DNA of 64,000 nucleotides from Selaginella moellendorffii (Eukaryota > Streptophyta > Lycopodiopsida > Selaginellales > Selaginellaceae): assembly GCF_000143415.4 (NCBI RefSeq), contig NW_003314264.1, forward strand, positions 1,442,733 through 1,506,732, written 5' to 3'. The translations under genes were made by a program, and so were the position numbers. Shown one piece after another: positions 12,807 to 21,865 of this stretch (position 1 is its first letter; every line of letters begins with the position of its first letter). Under the pieces are notes generated by a model. The model saw only the letters and a list, made by a program, of their open reading frames with translations. It was not told where the DNA came from and ran no database searches.

Positions 12807-13209
12807 AAATATCAATTTGCAAAGTTGAGCAAGTGGCATATGTTGGGACCCGAAGGCGCGCCAAAGGTAAGCTAATTACCATGGGTTGGATAGGTCGACC
12901 AGGCGTAGGGCACTACGCCCGACTCCCCGCGGGGATGTCGAATCCGTAGACGTATTCTACAGAGGTTGGGTTCGAGTCCCAACCCCCTAGTAAAGCAAGG
13001 CTGGGTTCAAGTCCCGACCCTATACTAGGGCGTGGTGAAGTGAGGAGTATAGGGACACCTATATTCCGTTGTCATGGGCTCTTGGCCGGGGAGGCTAACT
13101 TAGGCACACCACTAAGTGGGGGGATGCCCCCGGAGACATGGACAACAAGTCGTAGGATAAAACGAGACATTCGATGTGGGCATCGAACTTCTTCTATGGG
13201 TGGTGGAGT
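12807..13209 (+). other. Chromovirus 3' non-coding region with two Pol III B-box-like sites
   Basis: No ORF is evident. It contains GGTTCGAGTCC at 12969-12979 (an exact B-box pattern) and GGTTCAAGTCC at 13004-13014. It ends with the polypurine tract CTATGGGTGGTGGAGT directly before the 3' LTR. The outer LTR element has the matching pair on its minus strand (30247-30257 and 30275-30285) and the same PPT (28767 onward). Confidence 0.75.
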
Positions 13210-14340
13210 TGTAAGGAACCGACTCCCCGAGATGTCGTAGGCTAAAGGATCCCCAAAAGCTTGACCGAAATGACAAAGAGTTCATCGGATGGGACCAAGT
13301 CGAGGATCGAGTCCAAGACCGACTCTAGGACCGAGTTCGAGATAGAGTCCGGAATCGAGTCCGAGACCGACTCGGGGACCGAGTTCGAGTCCGAGTTCGA
13401 GACTGAGTTCGAGACGGAGTCTGGATCCGAAATCGGGTCCGAGACCGAGTCCGAGGTCGAGTCCGAGGTCGGGTCCGAGATCGGGTCCGAGATCGAGTCC
13501 GTGATCGAGTCCGAACCCGAATCCGAAGTCAGATCCGAAATCGGGTCCGAGATCGAGCCAGAGACTAAGTCCAAATACTAATACGGGTCAAGGGGTGAAA
13601 GCCCAAAGCGTGCGTCTCCCAGGGGGGGGGGGGGCTGCAGGGGGTTCCAAAAGTATAGTAGGGATAGTGAGGTCCAGGAACCAGTTTTGAAGGGACTCTC
13701 CAGTTGGGCTTCCAAACCGACTTGAGGTTGAGACTGGGACTGAGGGGCCTTGGGTGGGAGTGAGCATGGACTTGGCTGGTGCCGGAGGGGCCATCCAAGG
13801 AAGTGCTCAAGAGCAGCTCCCACTCCCGAAAGGGAAACCGATTGCGGTGCTCCCGGCTCATGTGGAGTGGTGCCCCACTTGAGTACCATGCGGCTCATTG
13901 GTCCTCGCCCTTCCTAGGGGCTTGAAGTGGGGGGCGAGAGGTACCCATACCGGGCCGCTAGGCCACGGTGTTTCGCCCCGGCATCCCGAAGCAAGTGTTG
14001 CACTCAAGACTTGGGATTTAGAGGGTCCCATGATCAAGTCTTGTGGTACCAAGGGATGTTAGGAACCTGGAAGCTTGGTGTGCTTGGCTGCTTGTGCTTG
14101 CGGGGAGTGTAGCCGAACCTTAAGTCCAGTCTAACCCGGGGAGGGGGATTGGGAGTGATTTGGGAATCCGTGGAAGGATGGCTAACACCCCGTTGCTCGT
14201 GCAGTGAGTAGCTGAAACCAAGTAGGAGCTGGTACCATAGGCGAGAACCTTGGCGAGGGGACTTAGCAAAAGCCAAGGCAGTGTTGGACGGATAGACGAG
14301 GTAAGCTGGCAAATTGGAAAGGAAAAATTTGTGGCTTACA
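13210..14340 (+). repeat. Chromovirus 3' LTR
   Basis: This is nearly identical to 6825-7975. It lacks about 19 bp after TAGGGGCTTG (near 13921) and has a slightly shorter G run. The right target duplication TGCTC follows at 14341-14345. Confidence 0.95.
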
Positions 14341-14369
14341 TGCTCCTCTTCCTTTCCACAGTCTAGGCC

Positions 14370-14373
14370 TTTG
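14370..14373. repeat. TTTG target duplication of the 13.3-kb TIR transposon (left)
   Basis: TTTG precedes AAGCTC at 14374 and follows GAGCTT at 27688 (27689-27692). The undisturbed LTR near 33410 reads GGCCTTTGGGAC with a single copy, so a 4-bp duplication fits. Confidence 0.8.
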
Positions 14374-14397
14374 AAGCTCTATTTCGTTAAAGTGGGA
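14374..14397 (+). repeat. Left terminal inverted repeat
   Basis: The 24 bases start AAGCTCTATTTCG and end AGTGGGA. They are the exact reverse complement of 27665-27688. A second GTAAAATGGGAC motif just inside resembles the TTATTTTACAAGTGGGA segment inside the right end. Confidence 0.93.
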
Positions 14398-15062
14398 TTT
14401 ATTCAGTAAAATGGGACTAGGTACAAATTTTCAAGTATTTGAAAATGACGTGAAATTATATGTTTTTTGTCCAGGGGCTAGACATATCTGGGGCATGGTG
14501 ACTAGCGCGGTGACTTTGTGTCCAGACTGAGTCCATCTGGTTGTATAAAAAATCTCATTGTCAAGGTGAACAAGCCGAATCTGAAGCTAAAGAAGAGCGA
14601 TGGCATGCGCGCACACACTATTTGTTTGTTCATTGAGCGTGTGGTGAGCTTTCCAAGATGAACATCATTCCTATTAGCCAGACATATAACTTAATGGTGA
14701 GAACATTTAGATATTATTCAATGTTATCTTTTTCTAACGAATCTAATTGTGAAGGTGTAGCAAGAGGCATTGCTAGTCTGGAAAAGTCATTTAACTCATT
14801 TGACCCTTAGTGTATTTTCATGAAACTAAATAACATTCATATTATTAAGGAATTTCTCTAGTACCTTTTTTTTACGACATAGAGGCTTGCATTTCTTTCA
14901 AAGGTGATTTAGTAAAAGGCCTGAGGGCACATGCCATTCTATTTCTCAGACCGGTATTAAGATATACTAGTGCAAAGGGCCACATGCCATCACGCCTCCT
15001 CTGATTCAGATTCGGATTGTTCACCTTGAAATAAAATACATTAGAAACTTAGTAAAGGAATA
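14398..15062. other. Left subterminal non-coding region of the TIR transposon
   Basis: I see no gene here. It holds three degenerate copies of the element's palindrome (14600-14621, 14916-14937, 14969-14990) and is otherwise AT-rich. Confidence 0.6.
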
Positions 15063-18000
15063 TTAATGAATCTCACCTTGAACCCGGGTTATGAATGCTC
15101 TTGCTGCATCTCTTGCATGGTCTGGCAAGGTGATGGTGGCACTCTGCTTCCGCATCCAACCATGCACAACATTATCCACCGATATGCTCATGCTGGGATC
15201 CCTTGGATTCAGCACCCATCTCTTTTCTAGGCAATCCTTCGTATATCCGGAACTTGACTTGAACCACTCCACAGTTACATTGAAGGAGTTAGTTTCCGCA
15301 TCCTCCTCTGCATCAGTGATGCAGCGCCCCACCCATATCATTTGTTTTTTATTACTGGGTCTGACAAGCACGACCATTCCTTTGCAGACCTGTACTGGAT
15401 TGAATGATGAATCCGGCTTCTTGTTCCTCGGCCCACAATAGTGATCCTCAACATCGTTATCTGTCACTGCATTTCCAGAGGACATTGTTCCGCTACTATC
15501 TGGTGCTCTGGGTTCTGGCCAAAAGGACTCTTCCAATTCTTCATATACAACCGGCCCATTTTGGATAGCAGATATAATCTTCTCCCAGTATTCGAGCAAA
15601 GGCTTGCACCTCTTAAAATAGGATTCTCCACCAAACACCAACCCCCTCTTCCAGAAGGCAATATGCTGTCTAATCCCGGCCACTATACTTTCCTGGTCTT
15701 TGAGTCCATCCGGGTGCATCGGCCGTGGGGAACCCTGAGGAATCATAGGTTCCCCAATTATGGGATCTCTCTTGAAGAGTTCAATGCCATCCACTGGCAG
15801 CCACACTGTGTCCCATTCTCTCATCTTGTACCTCATCACTGGAGCACCGTCACGCATGCTGAAATGAAACTGAAGAGGCTTGGAGTGGCCAATCAGCGTT
15901 TCGGATCCGTCCCTGATGTAGCCTCTTACAAACCCCTTAAAGTCTGGAACCTCTGTCACAAGTGCAGCTTCAACAGTGCCTTTGATGCAATTTTGGAATT
16001 CATCGTAGAGTTGTGGGAGGGTGAGGACATTGGATCGCCGGAGGGACTCTGCCAGGTGACTGAACATGGCATCGACGTCTTCATGAGTGTGCCCAACCAT
16101 GAGAAAGCCAAGTGTAACCGTTTCAAATATGCCTTTGGCAACAAGCATCGCCAAGTACGCGAAGACGTACATGTTTTTGTTCTCACTGCCAGCATTGTCT
16201 GTTTGGAGCAGAAGATGGGGTGGAAGGCCACATCGGCCGCAAGAACTTCCTTGAGATTCTGCTTCGTTTGGATGAGGCTGTGCATTCACCGGGCGACCAG
16301 CCTCGTCGTAATGGCATGAGGCCTCACGTGATAACCCTACAATCTGACGGCCAACATATTCACTAGGATGGCATGGGGCCCCACGCGATACTGCAAGCCT
16401 TTGCTCCTCCTCCAGCTGAACCCTGTATGGGGTTCGATCGACAAGGGCCTTATGCAAGGGTTGGCCGTTCAGCTCAGTCTGCGCACTTTGCAGAGACCTT
16501 AAGTGTTTTGCTAAGGACGCAATCATCATGTTTGCACCCCCGCCACCCCATAGAGGCACAAAGAAGTTCCCATAGTTCTGGGCACCATGCCCATGAGCGA
16601 TTATGCCAAACAGAGACACAGGCAGCTGCATGGATGAAGAGATTGCCTTGGGGGCAGGATTGAGTCGAGGTAAGCACGTCTTTTTCTGATCCATTTTGTC
16701 GTGGATGATGCAGAGGTAAGAGTCAGGTCTCTCCATGGAGAGAATCCTGTTATGATAATATGCAGTCCTGCAGCTTCTCTGCTCGATGTTGTGGTCGAGC
16801 CGCCTTCTAACCAACGTCTCTCGCTCTTGAGCGCTGCAAGAATTCTTCGACAAAGCCATTTTGATAGCAGTGCACTCGTCACACTTTGAAAAGCTGGAGT
16901 ACTTTCCTATACTCACATCCCTGAACCTGTTGCTCCACAATCTACTAAATCTAGATTGGCTCAGCTTCCTGTAGCCATTACTCTGGAGTTCCTGATTCAC
17001 ATCTTCCAATATGGCCCCCTTGGTATACATGGAAGGGAGAACTCGTTGGGTGTCTCGTGTTCCATCTTCCAAGAGGCAGGTTTTATGTGGTTGCTGCTCG
17101 CTACATGTCTCGACAAACCTCTTGAAGATTGCCTCTCCATATACAACATGACCCCTGGTTTTGTGCGTACCGTCGTTCCCATGGACTGCCTGTTGAACCC
17201 TTTGTTCCTCGAACTCAGTTTTGATTCTGTAGAATGTGGTTCGAGGGACTCCATAAATGATTCTCCATGCCTTCATGCAGACCAAACCCCTCTGGAAGAC
17301 CATGCCCCCCACCTGATGTTCTGAAGCATCAACAGATGACCGTAATGCCTCATACACAAAATTGCGAGCTGCCTTCCAGGACAATGTCTTGTATCTTGCT
17401 CTCTCCTCTTCAATAGCATCCCAATCAGCATGTTGACAGCACCTCCTCTTGCAACAAGCAACTGTCGAGACCATTCGAACCTCCATCGCCATTTTCTGCC
17501 TTTTCGGTTCGTTGCTCAGATCCCTTTGGCTGCGCTGTAGGAAGGTGTACTTTCTTTTCCCATGAAGAGATGTTCTGTCATCAGTTGTAGTGGTGTTTGA
17601 TTGTGAATCCTTCACATTCTCAAACACTAAATGCCTCAATTTCCACCGCACAATGCTTCCAATAGTCAGACTGTTTTCTTCTGTGTCAACAACCTCTAAA
17701 ATTGCAACTCCAATATCATCCCAGCCCAATTCTTGATTAGCAACCGCATCTCTTGGATCGACAACTGTGGCTAAGCCCTCAGCTACCACCTCCCCCTCGG
17801 GGTTGTTTAGAAACACCTTTGCCTGAATCCATGTAGCACGGTTCTTAAGATCCACGGAGGGAACATGCGTCGCACTTGCGCTGTCCCCAACATCTGCTTT
17901 CTTCTGAAGATTTTTCAAGGCAACAACAACATTTACCCCGACGACCATCTCTCCTCGTTCAATAGCGACCACATTCCCATCGAAGACAGTCTCTACTGAT

Positions 18001-18131
18001 ACAGCAGCATTGCCTTCCCCAAGCCTTTGACAGTGTATAACAAAGTTCCGATCCATAGACACAAGGGTCCCTTTTGCAACTCTCTTCCCACCATTCAAAA
18101 TGTAAACCTTTTCCCCAACCCTGAAGGCCAT
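15063..18131 (-). CDS. DDE-like candidate transposase (DUF7869-like), 1,022 residues
   Basis: This is one uninterrupted reading frame from ATG 18131. The N-terminal 200 residues are globular and open with RVGEKVYILNGGK. A Cys-rich ACCKRRCCQH segment lies near residue 225, a KCDEC pair before residue 430, then IIHDKMDQKK near 477, LQTDNAGSENKN near 645 and GHTHEDVDAMF near 685. The spaced D...DN..N...HxHEDxD pattern is that of a conserved domain in many uncharacterised eukaryotic proteins (I believe catalogued as DUF7869) and suits an RNase-H-fold DDE nuclease. A basic C-terminal region follows. Its place inside perfect TIRs makes transposase the natural reading, but that is inference. Two copies of the element's palindrome (16311-16332, 16368-16389) lie in frame within it, between the first and second acidic motifs. 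Confidence 0.75.
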   Translation of the reverse strand: MAFRVGEKVYILNGGKRVAKGTLVSMDRNFVIHCQRLGEGNAAVSVETVFDGNVVAIERGEMVVGVNVVVALKNLQKKADVGDSASATHVPSVDLKNRATWIQAKVFLNNPEGEVVAEGLATVVDPRDAVANQELGWDDIGVAILEVVDTEENSLTIGSIVRWKLRHLVFENVKDSQSNTTTTDDRTSLHGKRKYTFLQRSQRDLSNEPKRQKMAMEVRMVSTVACCKRRCCQHADWDAIEEERARYKTLSWKAARNFVYEALRSSVDASEHQVGGMVFQRGLVCMKAWRIIYGVPRTTFYRIKTEFEEQRVQQAVHGNDGTHKTRGHVVYGEAIFKRFVETCSEQQPHKTCLLEDGTRDTQRVLPSMYTKGAILEDVNQELQSNGYRKLSQSRFSRLWSNRFRDVSIGKYSSFSKCDECTAIKMALSKNSCSAQERETLVRRRLDHNIEQRSCRTAYYHNRILSMERPDSYLCIIHDKMDQKKTCLPRLNPAPKAISSSMQLPVSLFGIIAHGHGAQNYGNFFVPLWGGGGANMMIASLAKHLRSLQSAQTELNGQPLHKALVDRTPYRVQLEEEQRLAVSRGAPCHPSEYVGRQIVGLSREASCHYDEAGRPVNAQPHPNEAESQGSSCGRCGLPPHLLLQTDNAGSENKNMYVFAYLAMLVAKGIFETVTLGFLMVGHTHEDVDAMFSHLAESLRRSNVLTLPQLYDEFQNCIKGTVEAALVTEVPDFKGFVRGYIRDGSETLIGHSKPLQFHFSMRDGAPVMRYKMREWDTVWLPVDGIELFKRDPIIGEPMIPQGSPRPMHPDGLKDQESIVAGIRQHIAFWKRGLVFGGESYFKRCKPLLEYWEKIISAIQNGPVVYEELEESFWPEPRAPDSSGTMSSGNAVTDNDVEDHYCGPRNKKPDSSFNPVQVCKGMVVLVRPSNKKQMIWVGRCITDAEEDAETNSFNVTVEWFKSSSGYTKDCLEKRWVLNPRDPSMSISVDNVVHGWMRKQSATITLPDHARDAARAFITRVQGEIH

Positions 18132-18938
18132 TCTGAAAGTGCAGAAAAGAAGTTAAGACCATACAAAAAATGATTGGAGAATGGCCTAAATCATAACATA
18201 CCAAACAACCTCAATAGCATGAGGCCACATGCCATTATTCAAACATGCTATTGACACCCACATGAAATTTCGCATTCACAAAATTGGCATGAGGCCTCAT
18301 GCCATCTTGATATACACACAGCTGCAGGCAAGTAAAAACATACATGACAATACGCTAGCCATGAAATTGCAAGGGCCTAAGATGGCATGTGGCCTCATGC
18401 CATTTCTAAATGTGGTCCTAAACCATTCCATGGTGAACATACCAGGAAGCACAAGTGCCGAATATCAAGAGGAAGCGGTAGCCACACCAAAGACAGTGCC
18501 GCTCGCAACACCGCAACTACTCGTAGCGCCGCTCGCAACACCGCAACTGCTCGTAGCGCCGCTCGCACAAACTGCCACTCGCATAAACTGCCGCTCGCAA
18601 TGGCGCTCGCAATGCCGCAACCGCTTGTAGACGCATAAACCACAGCTCACAACGCCGCTTACACAAGCAGCGCTCACTGCGCTCAGCGGAACCAAGAACA
18701 CGGCGCACAAAAATGATAGACCTAGGAATGAGTTCGAGAATTCAAAAATAACACACGCTTGAACGTCACATCAAATCCTCTGACAAACCAGATCTTATGA
18801 TTCCTCTGACAAATTTCAAACTGAGTAGCTTCTAGACTTTGCTGTCGGAGGTTGAACTTTGTCACATCATGTCCTTGCCTCGATCCAGCTGTGCCATGTC
18901 AGTGATTCGAACTTTGCCATGCCATGTCAGCGATCCGC
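18132..18938. other. Region upstream of the transposase candidate: palindromes and short tandem repeats
   Basis: It contains palindrome copies at 18214-18235, 18284-18305 and 18382-18403, three within 190 bp and close to the transposase candidate's start at 18131. About 18495-18700 is a short tandem repeat built on GCCGCTCGCAACACCGCAAC. No gene is evident. Confidence 0.65.
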
Positions 18939-19425
18939 GCCAAGATTATTTGCCGTGTAAAGGAATAATTATGCTGTGTGTGTACGTCCATTTATGGCAA
19001 TATAAGGCCACACGCCATTCAAAGAATAATGCTAGTCGAGCATCTTTTGGTGCATTTTTGGGTTCAAAATTGCATGAGCCCACACGCTATAAAGTTTACC
19101 TGTACCAAAAATAGAAACAGCTTTATTTACTTGGGAATTTATATGGCTGAGGCATTTTTAAACTTACAAACACATGCCCTACTTACATTCCTTTGGTTGC
19201 TTAAAATTCAAAAATATTATAAACCTTTCTTTTTGCATTTTCAATGTTTTCAATTATGGTTTTTGATTTTCGCAGGACCAGCCTAGTAATCTATTTGCAT
19301 CCCGTCATGTTTATAGCTAGCTTTCGTTTGTCCCCTTCGCTAGCCTGAGATACATCTGCTCGGCATCTGCCTCTTACAGCATTTGCCCAGAAAGGGCATC
19401 TTTCTTCACGCAGCATTTGCCACAT

Positions 19426-19459
19426 GTTTAGGGTTAGGGTTTAGGGTTTAGGGTTTAGC
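19426..19459 (+). repeat. Interstitial telomere-type repeat, unit 1
   Basis: There are about four to five copies of TTTAGGG (one variant is GGGTTAGGG), the plant telomere repeat. The equivalent tract in unit 2 is at about 20303-20330. Confidence 0.8.
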
Positions 19460-20302
19460 AATTCAGTAGCTTGATAAACATGCAAATACAGAACTTGATG
19501 AAAAATCCTTGGATATGTCACAATGCCCTTAGGACCATAAACACATTTCAATAGAGAGGGTCCTTTCATTTCATAACTCCTTATGTAGATCTTGGTGAAA
19601 CCAGAGTTAGTGAAGTTGGTTTCTTGTGATCCCGCATCTGATTGTGATGTCCCTTTGCAGTGTCGATGGAAAGGTCAATGCACACCAAACTGTAGAATCT
19701 TGGAGCAAAATAACGGTCGGATCTATGGCAAATGCCCCTGAAACATTGTAAGGCTCGTGTGGTCTCATGTGGTGTCCGATCGAGATGCTTCTTTGCAGGG
19801 TCATCAAGAAGGACATTGTATACCATTCTGTAAAATCTAGTTGCGATCTAACGGTTGGATCTCCAGGAAACTCAAAACAATCTCGCGCGTGTCAGAATAT
19901 TCTAGAAATATACTCCTATGTGCTCCAAGATTATTCGCCGTGTAAAGGAATAATTATGCTGTGTCATTTATGGCAATATAAGGCCACACGCCATTCAAAG
20001 AATAATGCTAGTCGAGCATTTTTTGGTGCATTTTTTGGTTCAAAATTGCATGAGCCCACACGCTATAAAGTTTACCTGTACCAAAAATAGAAACAGCTTT
20101 ATTTACTTGGGAATTTAAGTGGTTGAGGCATTTTTAAACTTACAAACACATGCCCTACTTACATTCCTTTGGTTGCTTACATTCCTTTGGTTGCTAGCTT
20201 TCGTTTGTCCCCTTCACTAGCCTGAGATACATCTGCTCGGCATCTGCCTCTTACAGCATTTGCCCAGAAAGGGCATCTTTCTTCACGCAGCATTTGCCAC
20301 AT

Positions 20303-20330
20303 GTTTAGGGTTTAGGGTTTAGGGTTTAGC
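20303..20330 (+). repeat. Interstitial telomere-type repeat, unit 2
   Basis: Three to four TTTAGGG copies lie in the second duplicated unit, in the same context as 19426-19459. Confidence 0.8.
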
Positions 20331-20797
20331 AATTCAGTAGCTTGATAAACATGCAAATACAGAACTTGATGCAAAATCCTTGGATATGTCACAATGCCCT
20401 TAGGACCATAAACACATTTCAATAGAGAGGGTCCTTTCATTTCATAACTCCTTACGTAGATCTTGGTGAAACCAGAGTTAGTGAAGTTGGTTTCTTGTGA
20501 TCCCGCATCTGATTGTGATGTCCCTTTGTAGTGTCGATGGAAAGGTCAATGCACACCAAACTGTAGAATCTTGGAGCAAAATAACGGTCGGATCTATGGC
20601 AAATGCCCCTGAAACATTGTAAGGCTCGTGTGGTCTCATGTGGTGTCCGATCGAGATGCTTCTTTGCAGGGTCATCAAGAAGGACATTGTATACCATTCT
20701 GTAAAATCTAGTTGCGATCTAACGGTTGGATCTCCAGGAAACTCAAAACAATCTCGCGCGTGTCAGAATATTCTAGGAATATACTCCTATGTGCTCC

Positions 20798-21865
20798 TGA
20801 AAATGGCATGCGGCCCCACGCCATTCAAGAGATAACGCCAGATGACGCCGAGCATTTTTTGGTGCATTTTTTGGGATCAAAATTGCATGAGCCCACATGC
20901 TTGAACGTCACATCAAATCCTCTGACAATTTATTTAGCTGAACATCTGGCATTTTTGGAAATACAAGATGCTTTGGAATATCCAATCATGCATGGTATAA
21001 ATATAGCGAGGGTATTAAATGATATCCCAATCATGATCTTTCTTTTGGATTTCGCGTGCATGCAGTCCGAGGAATGATGACGTTGCGGATTTCTTTTGGA
21101 TTTCACGCATGCGCGCGCCGATCCAGAAATTAATGGTGGCGCCCAAGTCCGAGAAATGATGACGTGGCGGGATTACCAACCGTCGTGACATTTCGCGCGT
21201 GTGAGGTTAGGTTTTGCATTTTGCTTCATACTCGCGCTCGCATACCTCGCGCGCACTCGCGCTCCCACTCGCGCTCGCATCGCGCTCCCACTCGCGCTCG
21301 CATCGCGCTCCCACTCGCGCTCGCATCGCGCTCCCACTCGCGCTCCCACTTCTCTACAGGTTTCTCGTGTGCATCGGCGTCCACTCGCGCTCGCATCGCG
21401 CTCGTGTGCATCGGCGTCCACTTCAAGACACACCCAGTTTGTAACTTCGCCGCCAACTCCGCCGACCACTCCGCCACCCACACGCAGCCCACTTGGCGTC
21501 CCGGGAGATTTCAGCGCCACTCTCCAACTGTAAGTGGCAGAGTAGCCTTGCTGCTACAATCCGCTGCACACACAGTGCACATTCGCCAGCGAGTCCGGTT
21601 GTCACGCCTCCATTCGGCTTCAAATGGTAAGTCTTTTAGGCCAAGTAGAAAATGGCATGAGGCCACATGCCATTCAGTAGCAACATTGGCATGCACCGAT
21701 TGGGCTCTCGAGTGCAGTCCGGTTACAGATGGCGTGTAGCCTCACGCCATCTTAGGATGCAGCCTCAAGACATCTGATGCAGTGGTGAATGGCGTGTGGC
21801 CTCACGTTATTTCCAGCTACTAGCTTTTCATCTGTCAGCTCTAATTGTTGTGCATTTCTGAACAG
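20798..21865 (+). other. 5' region of the ParB/FCP1 gene: palindromes, tandem repeat, probable small exons
   Basis: It contains palindrome copies at 20803-20824, 21652-21673, 21729-21750 and 21789-21810, and a 24-bp-type tandem repeat (CACTCGCGCTCGCATCGCGC variants) at about 21240-21420. A probable intron, 21627-21677 (GTAAGT...TTCAG, 51 nt), encloses one palindrome, and an acceptor (GAACAG) ends at 21865. The 5' exons and true start codon of the downstream gene probably lie here, but I cannot fix them. Confidence 0.5.

Larger units (their letters stand above)
6825..14340 (+). mobile_element. Young Ty3/gypsy chromovirus (LTR retrotransposon with chromodomain)
   Basis: The 7,516-bp element has LTRs at 6825-7975 and 13210-14340, TG...CA ends, TGCTC target duplications, a PBS at 7979-7990, a PPT just before 13210, and one long gag-pol gene ending in a chromodomain. 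By eye the LTRs differ by about nine substitutions, a G-run length change and a roughly 19-bp deletion in the 3' LTR, so the insertion is recent. The coding region is open once two small introns are removed. It inserted into the left LTR of the outer element. Confidence 0.95.
18940..20797. repeat. Direct tandem duplication (about 0.98 kb and 0.87 kb units) inside the TIR transposon
   Basis: Unit 1 (18940-19924) and unit 2 (19925-20797) both open with CCAAGATTATT and close with ATACTCCTATGTGCT. They are nearly identical apart from an internal loss of about 110 bp in unit 2. Each carries a copy of the palindrome family (18994-19018, 19970-19994), a diverged copy (19069-19090, 20045-20066) and a short telomere-like tract. 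No protein-coding gene is evident. Confidence 0.85.

Noticed and set aside
12969-13014. Possible tRNA gene because of tRNA-like TPsiC sequence
   Set aside because: Only B-box-like segments are present; no acceptor stem, D arm or anticodon arm can be folded around them.
21164-21739. Arg/Ser/His-rich reading frame upstream of the ParB/FCP1 gene
   Set aside because: Driven by a CTCGCGCTCGCATCGCGC tandem repeat, begins at GTG and overlaps a probable intron.
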